54,047 nt of DNA, from positions 1-54,047 of the forward strand of contig JAJRWH010000096.1 in the NCBI GenBank assembly GCA_024276935.1, in the 5' to 3' direction. Shown here piece by piece: positions 1 through 8,427 of the stretch. Numbering within the stretch: the stretch's first letter is position 1; every line of letters begins with the position of its first letter. A program made the position numbers and the translations under genes. The notes beneath the pieces are model-generated. The model had not been told where the DNA came from. It did no database searches and saw only the letters and a program-made list of their open reading frames with translations. This DNA comes from Deltaproteobacteria bacterium. GTDB taxonomy: Bacteria > Desulfobacterota > Desulfuromonadia > Desulfuromonadales > Geopsychrobacteraceae.

Positions 1-57
1 CCGAAAAAACAGGGCAAAAAACCGGATCGGCCGCCTGAACTGCGAAAAACAGTTTAA
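1..57 (+). CDS. Possible 3' end of an upstream gene (partial)
   Basis: The window opens inside an open frame that stops with TAA at 55-57 and would encode the basic, proline-rich tail PKKQGKKPDRPPELRKTV. A second frame starting at base 2 stays open to a TAA at 125-127, so which frame is real cannot be settled from this short piece. No family is recognisable. The rest of the stretch up to 228 is AT-rich and non-coding. Confidence 0.3.
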   Translation, partial: PKKQGKKPDRPPELRKTV

Positions 58-174
58 CTTCGACAATTTTCAGTTATCAAGGAACGCTCACCATCGCCGA
101 ATCAAACCGGTTTGGGGAGTGGTGTAACTCTAAACTTCAGCCATTTATTAAAGCACATGAAAAAAATAAAATTT

Positions 175-204
175 TTGGTATAGTATTGTTAATTAATTTC
201 TAAT
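175..204 (+). promoter_or_regulatory. Candidate promoter of the msh operon
   Basis: The 100 bases before mshI are strongly AT-rich, unlike the surrounding coding DNA. A TTGGTA box at 175-180 lies 18 bases from TCTAAT at 199-204 (five of six matches to the sigma-70 -10 box). A GAGGAAG ribosome-binding site follows at 214-220, eight bases before the ATG at 229. Spacing is acceptable but the -35 match is moderate, so this is tentative. I see no clear sigma-54 GG-N10-GC pair. Confidence 0.35.
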
Positions 205-228
205 TATATTGCTGAGGAAGATCACATA

Positions 229-1161
229 ATGCTCTGGTTTTCAAAAAAGAATCAAACAAAAAGAATCGGGGCTTTTCCTGTATCGGGAGGAACCGCTGTT
301 GCGGCCATTGACCAGACAGAGAAGACTCGACCACATGTTGTCGGTTGTGAAGTGTTCACTGATGCGTTGTTTGCGCATTATGTGAAAACAAAAAAACTGT
401 GCAAAATGCCCGTTGTTGATGTTGCCGATGTTGGTGTTTGCAGTTTGCTGCAGGTTGACCTCAAAGGTGTTGCCGCAGAAGAAAAGCAGGATGCTATTCG
501 CTGGCAGATTCACGAATTACTCGACTATCCTGCTGAAGAAGCGATTCTCGATTTTATCGAAGTTCCAATTGTTGGTGAAGAGAACAGATCTAAATCATTT
601 GTTTTTGTTGCCGCCGCAGAGATTCTTGCGAAGCGGGTTGACCTTATCAAGAGCGCTGGATTGGAACTTGAGGCGATTGATGTTCCTGAACTGGCGTTAC
701 GTAATCTGCTTGAACTGTTTCCGAACGAACCCCATGGTCTTTGCCTGCTCTGGCTCAGAGAAAACAGCGGGTTGTTTATCGTCTGTCGTGGCGGGACCTT
801 CTTTTTCTCTCGTATTATCAACTGCGGACTGCAGCAGATTCAGCAGTCAATGCGGCCATTAGCGACTCCGGGACAAGCGGGTGAAACGATACCGAAGGTC
901 GATGAGATCGTGCTGGAGGTTCAACGAACCCTCGATTATTGCGAAAGCAATTTTCGTTTGCTTGCTCTGCCCAAAATACTCCTGGCCGTTTGCGGTGAAG
1001 AGCCTGAAGGCCTTTGCTCCTACCTCGACCAGGCATTACCTGCCGAAGTTGTTTCTGCTGATTTCCAACAGATCATCGATTTCCCCTACGAGATTGATTC
1101 TGTCCTTGTGAACTGCTGCCTTCCTGCGCTGGGGGCAGCATTGCGCGGAGAAAGCAGATGA
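229..1161 (+). CDS. mshI: MSHA biogenesis protein MshI (PilM-like)
   Basis: This 310-residue cytoplasmic protein resembles the actin-fold PilM/MshI group, which builds the inner-membrane alignment complex of type IV pili with PilN/PilO-type partners. The N-terminus (WFSKKNQTKRIGAF...VAAID) is typical of MshI, and no signal peptide or membrane segment is visible. The identification rests mainly on position: it is the first gene of a complete msh cluster, and its last four bases (ATGA) overlap the start of the PilN-like gene, implying translational coupling. The ATG at 229 has a good GAGGAAG site. In Vibrio mshI is preceded by mshH, which does not appear in the 228 bases visible here. Confidence 0.8.
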   Translation: MLWFSKKNQTKRIGAFPVSGGTAVAAIDQTEKTRPHVVGCEVFTDALFAHYVKTKKLCKMPVVDVADVGVCSLLQVDLKGVAAEEKQDAIRWQIHELLDYPAEEAILDFIEVPIVGEENRSKSFVFVAAAEILAKRVDLIKSAGLELEAIDVPELALRNLLELFPNEPHGLCLLWLRENSGLFIVCRGGTFFFSRIINCGLQQIQQSMRPLATPGQAGETIPKVDEIVLEVQRTLDYCESNFRLLALPKILLAVCGEEPEGLCSYLDQALPAEVVSADFQQIIDFPYEIDSVLVNCCLPALGAALRGESR

Positions 1162-1769
1162 AACAACAGGTCAATTTATACCAGGCAGGTCTGAAGGTCA
1201 GCAATCCTCCCCTGCATGCCAGGATGTTGCTGCAGATTGTTGTTGCAAGTATTTTTCTTCTGGTATTTGTCAGCTGTTTCATGGCGTGGAAACAGGACTC
1301 CTTGCTGAAAAAATATCAGGAATTACTCAATAAACAGCAGAATCTGACAACTGAGCTGGAAAAGTTTAGGGCCAGCCATCCTCCCGCAAAAAATAATCCT
1401 CTTCTTGATCAACAGTTGACCAAACTCCGGTCGAAGCTTGAAGGACGCCGGGTCTTGTTGGGGTATCTCGCAACGGTTGATTACGAGCTGTCAGAAGGCT
1501 TTTTTGCGGTGATTGAAGGGCTGGCCAAGTCCCCGTTCAAAGGTGTCTGGCTGACCGGAATCAAGATCAACAAGGTTGATCATCAGATACTTTTGACCGG
1601 AAGTGCCACCAGGGCAGATTTGATCCCGGCCTACTTACAGCATTTGAGGCGAAAGAAGATCTTTGCCGGGCGAACCTTTGCCCGCTTGCAGCTGAAACGC
1701 CTGGAAGAAAGAGCGCGGCAGGTTGATTTTTCACTTGAATCTGAGTTCGGACTGGCCGATGAGCATTAA
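1158..1769 (+). CDS. mshI2: MSHA biogenesis protein MshI2 (PilN-like)
   Basis: A bitopic inner-membrane protein of 203 residues. A short cytoplasmic tail beginning KQQVNLY resembles the PilN motif that docks into PilM-like proteins; one membrane helix follows at about residues 24-44, then a coiled-coil stretch (about 45-90) and a small periplasmic domain. PilN/PilO-type proteins pair through such coiled coils and link the cytoplasmic MshI to the periplasmic MshK and the secretin. The gene overlaps mshI by 4 nt and mshJ by 11 nt, so the three are probably translated as a coupled unit. The msh assignment rests on topology and position; sequence in this family is poorly conserved. Confidence 0.75.
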   Translation: MKQQVNLYQAGLKVSNPPLHARMLLQIVVASIFLLVFVSCFMAWKQDSLLKKYQELLNKQQNLTTELEKFRASHPPAKNNPLLDQQLTKLRSKLEGRRVLLGYLATVDYELSEGFFAVIEGLAKSPFKGVWLTGIKINKVDHQILLTGSATRADLIPAYLQHLRRKKIFAGRTFARLQLKRLEERARQVDFSLESEFGLADEH

Positions 1770-2421
1770 TAAGAAGCAACGACAATTATATATCGCCAAA
1801 ATCAACAGTCGCAGCACTCGAGAACGAGTCGCGATTTTACTCGTCATTTTGGTTCTTATGCTGGTTGGTTGGGACTATCTGTTTGTAGAGCCGGGACTTA
1901 CCGCACGACGAGAACTCCTTCAGAAGGTGGGTCAGGTCAACGCGCAGATAGCGGCGTTACGCGAAGAGAGAAAGGCTGCTGAATACCTGGCCAAGGCAGA
2001 TCCAGACCAGGAAAATCGACAGCAGATCAGACAATTGCAGGAGTTGATAGGCACCTTTGATCGCAAGTTGGAGGCGCGCCTGATTACCCTGATGTCGCCA
2101 CAAGAAATGCCAGGGCTGCTGCAGCGTTTGCTTGAGCAGAAAAAAGGACTGCATTTGATCGCCCTTGAGAACAGCCCACCGGAATCGATATTACCCCCTG
2201 AGGAAGGTGGGGAGAATCCTTCCGGTCTCTATCGTCATGCCATGCGTATGGAGCTGGAAGGGAGCTATCTGAGCCTGCTGCGTTATTTGGAGGCTCTTGA
2301 AAAAATGCCTCAGGGGTTGTTTTGGGATTTGCTTGAAATTGACGCCAAAGATTTTCCCAAAACGCGAATACATCTGCAAATTCATACCTTGAGTCTGACA
2401 AAGGACTGGATCGGTGTTTAG
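1759..2421 (+). CDS. mshJ: MSHA biogenesis protein MshJ (PilO-like)
   Basis: Predicted bitopic protein of 220 residues from the ATG at 1759, which gives MSINKKQRQLY; an in-frame ATG at 1723 would add 12 residues but lies deeper inside the previous gene. A membrane helix spans about residues 24-42, then a long coiled coil (about 45-110) and a ferredoxin-like periplasmic region. This is the PilO/GspM architecture: it pairs with the PilN-like MshI2 in the inner membrane to form the alignment complex. It overlaps mshK by 8 nt. Family calls for such proteins depend heavily on context, which here is unambiguous. Confidence 0.75.
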   Translation: MSINKKQRQLYIAKINSRSTRERVAILLVILVLMLVGWDYLFVEPGLTARRELLQKVGQVNAQIAALREERKAAEYLAKADPDQENRQQIRQLQELIGTFDRKLEARLITLMSPQEMPGLLQRLLEQKKGLHLIALENSPPESILPPEEGGENPSGLYRHAMRMELEGSYLSLLRYLEALEKMPQGLFWDLLEIDAKDFPKTRIHLQIHTLSLTKDWIGV

Positions 2422-2788
2422 AACTGTTTTGATTCTGATGAGTTGTCTGCTGCTCTGGGGACCTCTGTTTATGGCCGACGGGGCCGAATTGCATAATCCC
2501 CTGCGGCCACCTGCAGGGTATCGCACAACGGTCAGGACTGAAACGCCCGCAAAAAGAGTCAAGCACAATTGGATATTGCAGGCAGTATTTATCGGTGCCG
2601 ATCGCGCTGTCGCGGTTATCGATGGCCATTCTGTTGAACGTGGTGAACGCTACCTGGGGGCCAGATTGATCCATTTGCAGAAGGACAGAGTTGAATTGCA
2701 ACGTCGAGATGGCAGAAGAATCGTACTGAAAATGACATCAGCATTAAATAAAAAGATCGCTGCCACTACGGAGAAGAAATCAAAATGA
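2414..2788 (+). CDS. mshK: MSHA biogenesis protein MshK (PilP-like)
   Basis: A 124-residue exported protein with an N-terminal hydrophobic signal (about residues 1-22) followed by a small beta-rich domain. The segment ILQAVFIGADRAVAVIDG and the following GERYLGARL...VELQR pattern are typical of PilP/GspC homology-region domains, which connect the inner-membrane PilN/PilO-type pair to the secretin N-terminal domains. The start is a GTG at 2414 that overlaps mshJ; an internal ATG at 2438 is an alternative. Its stop overlaps the ATG of mshL by 4 nt. Confidence 0.7.
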   Translation: MFRTVLILMSCLLLWGPLFMADGAELHNPLRPPAGYRTTVRTETPAKRVKHNWILQAVFIGADRAVAVIDGHSVERGERYLGARLIHLQKDRVELQRRDGRRIVLKMTSALNKKIAATTEKKSK

Positions 2789-4476
2789 CGAAGGTCTGCC
2801 TGTACGCAATAGTTCTGTTGCTGGTTGTTGGTGGTTGTGCCCCGCAACCCAGAGGTGATGAGGCACTTCAGGCCATTGATCATGCCCTTGTTGCAACGCC
2901 GCCTGTCAAACGTCGCTTGCCACCGCCACCCTCGGCAGTCAGCGCGGCCCTGTTACCTCCGGCAAAAGCCGAACCTGACGATTTGCTGGCCGCACCCAGA
3001 TTCGATATTTCAGCTGATCAGGTTGAGGCACGTGAATTTTTTCTGGGGCTGGTCAAGGGAAGTGACGACAACATGGTGGTTCATCCCGGGGTCACAGGCA
3101 AGATCAGTCTCTCGTTGAAAAATACCAGCATTGCTGAAGTTCTGGAGGTTGTCAGCAATGTCTATGGCTATCCGTATATCAAAACCGGTTCTGTTTATCA
3201 GGTGATGCCTCTTGGCCTGCAAGCCAGGACTTTTCCCGTTGATTACATCAATATGATACGGCTTGGCAAATCTGAAACCCGGGTCAGTTCGGGGCAGGTG
3301 AGTCAGGTCAAGCAGGATGAGGGTCAACAGAAACAACAACCCGCCGGAAGCCGGATTGAAACAACCTCAACGGCAGATTTCTGGCAGGAACTGAAGGCGG
3401 CATTAACGGGTCTTGTCGGCAGCAAGGATGGGCGTACCGTCGTGGTTCAACCTCAGGCAAGTGCTGTGATGGTGGTGGCGATGCCGGATGAATTGCAGCG
3501 AGTCGAAGCCTATTTGCAGGTCATTCAGCAGAACTTGCAACGTCAGGTGGTGATCGAGGCCAGAATTATCGAAGTGACCCTCGATGATGGATTTCAGTCT
3601 GGAATCAATTGGTCACTGCTGTCAAAACAGAGTGATATGACTGCTCTTGTTGGTCAAACAGGCGGTGGGCAGATTTTTGATGGTGGGGTGTCTTCATCTG
3701 CCGGAGCCAGCGGCAGTCTTTCTCCTGACGGCAGTCTTCCTGATGCGTTGAATACTCTGGCTTTCGGAGGTGTTTTCAGTCTGGCCCTCAACTTCAACAG
3801 TTTTAAATCGTTTATCGAACTGTTGCAGAATCAGGGTGATGTTCAGGTTCTCTCCAGTCCACGGGTCAGTACGGTCAACAATCAAAAGGCGGTTATCAAG
3901 GTCGGGACAGATGAGTTTTTTCTGACCGATATTACCAGTAACACAGTGACCGGAACTTCGACCAACAATTCGGTTGATATTACCCTGACTCCGTTTTTTT
4001 CAGGAATTGCCCTTGACGTAACGCCACAGATCGATGAGCAGGGTGGGGTGATTATGCATATCCACCCGACAGTCAGCGAGGTGAAAGATCAGACCAAGCA
4101 GATCAGTGTGTTCGGAAGCCAGAATAGTGGGAACCAGACCCTGACGTTGCCACTGGCCAAAAGCACTGTGCGTGAATCAGACAGCATTGTACGTGCTGAA
4201 AGTGGGCAAATTGTCATGATCGGTGGCCTGATGAAAGACAATCAGGTTCAGGAAACCTCCGGAATTCCGGTTTTGAGCAGTCTGCCTTTGGTGGGTGGCC
4301 TCTTTCGACACACCCGCCTGGTGGCACAAAAAAGTGAACTGGTGATTCTTTTGCGACCCCAGGTCATGACGACCACTCAGGACTGGAGTCAGCTGCTTGA
4401 CAGGTCACGGCGGCGCATCAAGGCGATGAGCCCGGAATTTAAACGAGACTGGTTGCCTGTGCCAGGAGCCGAATAG
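2785..4476 (+). CDS. mshL: MSHA outer-membrane secretin MshL
   Basis: A 563-residue secretin, the outer-membrane channel through which the pilus leaves the cell. The N-terminus is a lipoprotein signal with lipobox VGGC (Cys18), so it should be lipid-anchored and may self-pilot to the outer membrane. A proline-rich linker leads to an STN/N0-type domain (about 70-145), a secretin N1-like domain (about 195-255) and the C-terminal secretin barrel with QVLSSPRVSTVNNQKA and the closing VPVLSSLPLVGGLFR signature. A low-complexity Gly/Ser-rich stretch near residues 290-320 probably belongs to the gate region. It lacks the AMIN domains seen in many PilQ secretins; one AMIN-like domain occurs instead in MshN. 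Confidence 0.92.
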   Translation: MTKVCLYAIVLLLVVGGCAPQPRGDEALQAIDHALVATPPVKRRLPPPPSAVSAALLPPAKAEPDDLLAAPRFDISADQVEAREFFLGLVKGSDDNMVVHPGVTGKISLSLKNTSIAEVLEVVSNVYGYPYIKTGSVYQVMPLGLQARTFPVDYINMIRLGKSETRVSSGQVSQVKQDEGQQKQQPAGSRIETTSTADFWQELKAALTGLVGSKDGRTVVVQPQASAVMVVAMPDELQRVEAYLQVIQQNLQRQVVIEARIIEVTLDDGFQSGINWSLLSKQSDMTALVGQTGGGQIFDGGVSSSAGASGSLSPDGSLPDALNTLAFGGVFSLALNFNSFKSFIELLQNQGDVQVLSSPRVSTVNNQKAVIKVGTDEFFLTDITSNTVTGTSTNNSVDITLTPFFSGIALDVTPQIDEQGGVIMHIHPTVSEVKDQTKQISVFGSQNSGNQTLTLPLAKSTVRESDSIVRAESGQIVMIGGLMKDNQVQETSGIPVLSSLPLVGGLFRHTRLVAQKSELVILLRPQVMTTTQDWSQLLDRSRRRIKAMSPEFKRDWLPVPGAE

Positions 4477-4490
4477 GTGGCACGAAAGGG

Positions 4491-5399
4491 ATGGATATGT
4501 ATGAGCAATTTTTTGGTTTGAAAGAACCACCATTTTCCCTTACGCCTGATCCGGACTTTGTTTACCACCATTCAGGGCATCAGGCTGTCATCAATGAATT
4601 ATTGTCAGGTCTTCAGGCCGGGGAAGGTTTTCTGGCAGTCATTGCCGAGGTTGGTTCCGGAAAGACCTTGCTCTGCCGAAACCTGTTGACCTTGCTGCCC
4701 GAAGACTGGGCCTCAGCCTATTTGCCAAGCCCGTTGTTAACACCGCTCGAACTTTATCGTTCAATTGCCTGTGAACTCGAGATCAAGGTTTCGGAAACTG
4801 CCAGCCTGCAGGATTTGCAGCAGAATATTTTCGAAAAGCTGGCAGAGATTTATCGTTGTGGAGGCCAGACGGTGATCCTGATTGATGAGGCCCAGGTTAT
4901 GTCGCTCCAGAGCCTTGAGGCTCTTCGTCTGCTCAGCAATCTGGAAACAGAAAAGACAAAATTGCTGCAAGTTGTTTTCTTTGCCCAGCCGGAGTTTGCA
5001 AAGAGGCTGGCCCAGCCATCCTTACGTCAATTGCGGCAAAGAATCACTTTTGTCTGCCATCTTGAACCTATTCCTGCTTCAGAACTTGCGGGTTATTTAA
5101 ATCATCGTATGGCAGTTGCCGGACATAAGGGTCCGGTCATTTTTTCATCTGCAGCGGTTCGCCGGATTTTCAAGAAAAGTAGTGGCAGTCCGCGGCTGGT
5201 CAATATTCTTGCCCATAAAGCATTGCTGGCAGCATATGGAAAAGGAGTTCATCAGGTTGCTTCCCGTCAGGTTATGGCTGCCGTAAATGATACATTTGCC
5301 TGGAGCTACAGACCCTGGCAACGATCTTTCTGGGTCGGATTGTGCTCATCTCTGGGGATGACTCTGGTGTTGATCATTCTCTACAAGGGGATCTTATGA
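4491..5399 (+). CDS. mshM: MSHA biogenesis ATPase MshM (ExeA/GspA-like)
   Basis: An AAA ATPase of 302 residues beginning MDMYEQFFGLKEPPFSLTPDP, the hallmark of the ExeA/GspA/MshM group. Walker A is GSGKT at about residues 55-59 and Walker B is VILIDEAQ at about 128-135. A single membrane helix near the C-terminus (about 278-298) anchors it with the ATPase in the cytoplasm. In type II secretion, ExeA with ExeB helps pass the secretin through peptidoglycan; MshM probably does so for MshL, with MshN as periplasmic partner. Its stop overlaps the mshN start by 4 nt (ATGA). Confidence 0.88.
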   Translation: MDMYEQFFGLKEPPFSLTPDPDFVYHHSGHQAVINELLSGLQAGEGFLAVIAEVGSGKTLLCRNLLTLLPEDWASAYLPSPLLTPLELYRSIACELEIKVSETASLQDLQQNIFEKLAEIYRCGGQTVILIDEAQVMSLQSLEALRLLSNLETEKTKLLQVVFFAQPEFAKRLAQPSLRQLRQRITFVCHLEPIPASELAGYLNHRMAVAGHKGPVIFSSAAVRRIFKKSSGSPRLVNILAHKALLAAYGKGVHQVASRQVMAAVNDTFAWSYRPWQRSFWVGLCSSLGMTLVLIILYKGIL

Positions 5400-6688
5400 G
5401 CCTGATGAATCAGGTATTGCGTGATTTGCAGCATCGCAAGGCAGGGTTAGCTGGTGCAACGTTTCAGGACCAGATCAACCCGGTCCATTTTGTTCGCCGC
5501 CAGCATTGGTTGATGATCTGGGGTGGAGTCTTTCTTGTCGCCCTGGTTGCTGCCTTGCTGTTGCTCTCTCGACAAACAAGGACTCACTCACAGGCGGTTG
5601 TCTCTTCTCCCGCTGTTGTGAAAACACAGAGCGAACCTGTGACAACAAAATCAGCCGGGCTGGCAGAGAGCCGATTGAAGGCTGTCCATCTGCAATCGGG
5701 ACCCAGCTCAACCCGGATCCTGCTCGAACTTTCAAAAGATTTTGTCGCGACTCCCGTTCTCCATCGGAACGGCCACCGGTTGACAGTAAATTTGCCGCAA
5801 ATGGTTCCAGATTTCGAGAAATTGCCTCAACCTGCACCGACCGACTTCCTGATAGATCATGTTGCCCTGACATCTCTGGAAAATATTTGGCAGTTGGTGA
5901 TCGTTTTTAAAGCAGCGGTTCGGACCGAATATTTTATTCTGGATGCTGATTCTGACTACGGACAACGACTGGTTATCGATGTTTTTGCCCAAACCGTCAA
6001 AAGAAAAAAAATTAGCCCGAGGCCAGATTTGCTCCCGCCAGAAATCAATACCGCTGCCCCGGTTTCGTCGTCACCGGCACTGATCAAACAAAAAAGCCAG
6101 CCCACAATTCAGGAGCAGGTTGATGATTTGTATCGGCGAGGTTTGCTGCTGATCAAAAGTCAGCAAAAAAATGAGGGATTAACCCTCTGGGGGCAGGCCT
6201 TGCGTCTGAATCCGGAACGGACAGGAATTCGCAAAAAAATGATTTCGATCCTGTTGGAGACTGCTCCCGCCAGGGCAGACCAGCTCTTCAGGCAGGGAGT
6301 GTCTTTAACCAACTCACATGATTTTCGTAAATGGTACGCCCGAACCTTATTGACCCGCCAGGGACCTGCGGCAGCGCTGACAGTTCTGGCGGGACAAGAG
6401 GTTCAGGCTGCAGACGATCATGAGTATCTGGCTTTGCAGGCCGGACTCTGGCAGCAGGTCGGAAACTACGCCCTTGCAGCCCGGAACTATCGCAATCTGC
6501 TGGACGAATATCCTGAAAACAGCCTCTACCTTTTTGGTTTGGCTCTTGCTCTTGATCAGCAGGCTGAACAGGAAAAAGCCCTGGAACTGTATCGAAACGC
6601 ATTGACGTACGGACTGAAAACCGACCTTCAGCGTTATGCCCGCATGCGTGTCAAGGTCCTTGCCCAAGAGGTTGAAGCTGGAAACTGA
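5396..6688 (+). CDS. mshN: MSHA biogenesis protein MshN with AMIN-like and TPR regions
   Basis: The ATG at 5396, overlapping the mshM stop, gives a 430-residue protein starting MSLMNQVLRDLQHRK, the conserved MshN/ExeB-like N-terminus. A membrane helix lies at about 38-58. Residues about 94-200 look like an AMIN domain: TRILLELSK, HRLTVNLP, then a second strand set ending GQRLVIDVF. AMIN domains in PilQ and amidases bind peptidoglycan or localise proteins to it. The C-terminal half (about 225-420) is tetratricopeptide-like and rich in alanine and leucine. Together with MshM it is expected to help place the secretin in the envelope. The AMIN call is made by eye and needs a profile search. Confidence 0.85.
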   Translation: MSLMNQVLRDLQHRKAGLAGATFQDQINPVHFVRRQHWLMIWGGVFLVALVAALLLLSRQTRTHSQAVVSSPAVVKTQSEPVTTKSAGLAESRLKAVHLQSGPSSTRILLELSKDFVATPVLHRNGHRLTVNLPQMVPDFEKLPQPAPTDFLIDHVALTSLENIWQLVIVFKAAVRTEYFILDADSDYGQRLVIDVFAQTVKRKKISPRPDLLPPEINTAAPVSSSPALIKQKSQPTIQEQVDDLYRRGLLLIKSQQKNEGLTLWGQALRLNPERTGIRKKMISILLETAPARADQLFRQGVSLTNSHDFRKWYARTLLTRQGPAAALTVLAGQEVQAADDHEYLALQAGLWQQVGNYALAARNYRNLLDEYPENSLYLFGLALALDQQAEQEKALELYRNALTYGLKTDLQRYARMRVKVLAQEVEAGN

Positions 6689-8427
6689 TGGCTGAGACGC
6701 GACAGAAAATAAGAATTGGCGACTTGCTGGTCAAGCACGGAGTGATCAGTGAAGATCAGCTGCGTACGGCTCTCGAAACGCAGAAGATCCAAGGGGGGAA
6801 ACTTGGTAATACCCTGATTTCGCTTGGGTTTATAGATCCTCAGCAGTTTGTCGAGTTTCTTGCCCGACAGCTCCATATTCCTGCAATAAATCTCAAGAAT
6901 TATCCCTACAACAAGGAAACAGTTCAATTGTTACCCGAAACCGTTGCCCGCAGGTTTCGGGCGATGGTTTTAGAAGATGAGGGCGACCGATTGCTGGTCG
7001 GTCTGGCGGATCCGACAGATCTCTATGCCTACGATGAATTGACGAAGATTCTCAAACGTCAGGTTTCCTTAGCGGTCGTTCTGGAAGAAGATTTGCTCCG
7101 TGCACTTGATCGTGTCTATCGCCGGACTCACGAGATTAAAAGTATTGCTGAAGAGCTTGATGAAGAACTGGCTGCCGGGGTCAGTAATCTTGAGCAGCTT
7201 CTGGTCGAAACCGATGTTGAAGATGCTCCGGTGGTTCGTCTGTTACGTTCATTGTTTGAAGATGCGGTACAGGTTGGTGCTTCAGATATCCACATTGAGC
7301 CTGACGAAAAAGTTTTACGAATCCGCCAGCGAATCGATGGTGTTCTTCAGGAGCAGATCATGAAAGAAAAACGGATCGCTCCCGCTCTGATTTCACGCCT
7401 CAAACTGGTTTGCGGTCTGGATATTTCAGAAAAGCGTTTACCTCTTGATGGACGGTTCAATATTCGGGTCAAGGGCCGCAGTATTGATGTGCGGCTGTCG
7501 ACGATGCCGGTGCAGTATGGAGAGGCTGTTGTTATGCGTCTGCTTGATCAGTCCAGCGGTATTCTGGATCTGGAACAGATCGGGATGGCCCCTGAGATGC
7601 TGGGACGCTTTCGTCGCCATCTGCACAGCCCGCATGGGTTGATTCTGGTTACAGGTCCGACAGGTAGCGGCAAGACGACAACTCTTTATGCTGCTCTTAG
7701 CGAATTGAACGCGGCGGAAAAAAAGATAATTAGCGTAGAAGATCCGGTTGAATATCGTTTGCCGCGTGTCAATCAGGTTCAGGTTCATCAGCGGATCGGT
7801 CTGGATTTTGCCCGTATTTTGCGCTCGGGATTGCGTCAGGATCCCGACATTATGATGGTTGGCGAGATGCGAGACGAGGAAACGGCAGAAATCGCCCTGC
7901 GAGCGGCAATGACCGGTCATCTGGTTCTCTCAACACTCCATACCAATGATGCGGTCAGTACTGCGCTGCGGTTGCTTGATATGGGCGCCGAGGGTTTTCT
8001 GGTTGCCAGTTCCCTGCGGGTTGTTCTGGCTCAAAGGCTTGTTCGTCGGATCTGTGAGAGTTGTCGTGAGACAGCTCCTTTTGATCCTGTTCTTCAAAAC
8101 TGGCTGGACAGCTATGTCGTCGGGGCCAGTGTGGATCATTTTCAAAAAGGTCGGGGTTGTCCCCAGTGCAACAATAGTGGTTACCGGGGACGGGTTGGCA
8201 TTTTTGAACTCCTCGAAATAGACCGGGAGTTGGCAGATGCCTTACGCCGTGGTGCCAGTGCAGAGTTTGCTGAAAGTGCGATCAAACAAGAAGGTTTTGT
8301 CGGCCTGGCAACCAGTGCTTTGACTTTGGCCCACCAGGGAGTGACAAGTCTGGATGAAGTTGTTCGAGTGGCGGGTCAGGCTGAAGAAAACCGGGATCTG
8401 GTTCTCCCTGCGGATGAGGAGGCCTGA
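6688..8427 (+). CDS. mshE: MSHA pilus assembly ATPase MshE
   Basis: This is the GspE/PilB-family hexameric ATPase (579 residues) that powers pilin polymerisation at the inner membrane. Residues 8-70 form an MshEN domain: RIGDLLVKHGVISEDQL (9-25) and KLGNTLISLGFIDPQQ (38-53) are the paired repeats that bind c-di-GMP in Vibrio MshE. Walker A is GPTGSGKT (323-330), followed by the Asp box, the Walker B region DPDIMMVGEMRDE (385-397) and a His box near 410-418. Zinc-binding cysteine pairs occur at 456/459 and 491/494. The start overlaps the mshN stop by one base. c-di-GMP control is inferred from the motif and from the known Vibrio homologue. Confidence 0.95.
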   Translation: MAETRQKIRIGDLLVKHGVISEDQLRTALETQKIQGGKLGNTLISLGFIDPQQFVEFLARQLHIPAINLKNYPYNKETVQLLPETVARRFRAMVLEDEGDRLLVGLADPTDLYAYDELTKILKRQVSLAVVLEEDLLRALDRVYRRTHEIKSIAEELDEELAAGVSNLEQLLVETDVEDAPVVRLLRSLFEDAVQVGASDIHIEPDEKVLRIRQRIDGVLQEQIMKEKRIAPALISRLKLVCGLDISEKRLPLDGRFNIRVKGRSIDVRLSTMPVQYGEAVVMRLLDQSSGILDLEQIGMAPEMLGRFRRHLHSPHGLILVTGPTGSGKTTTLYAALSELNAAEKKIISVEDPVEYRLPRVNQVQVHQRIGLDFARILRSGLRQDPDIMMVGEMRDEETAEIALRAAMTGHLVLSTLHTNDAVSTALRLLDMGAEGFLVASSLRVVLAQRLVRRICESCRETAPFDPVLQNWLDSYVVGASVDHFQKGRGCPQCNNSGYRGRVGIFELLEIDRELADALRRGASAEFAESAIKQEGFVGLATSALTLAHQGVTSLDEVVRVAGQAEENRDLVLPADEEA

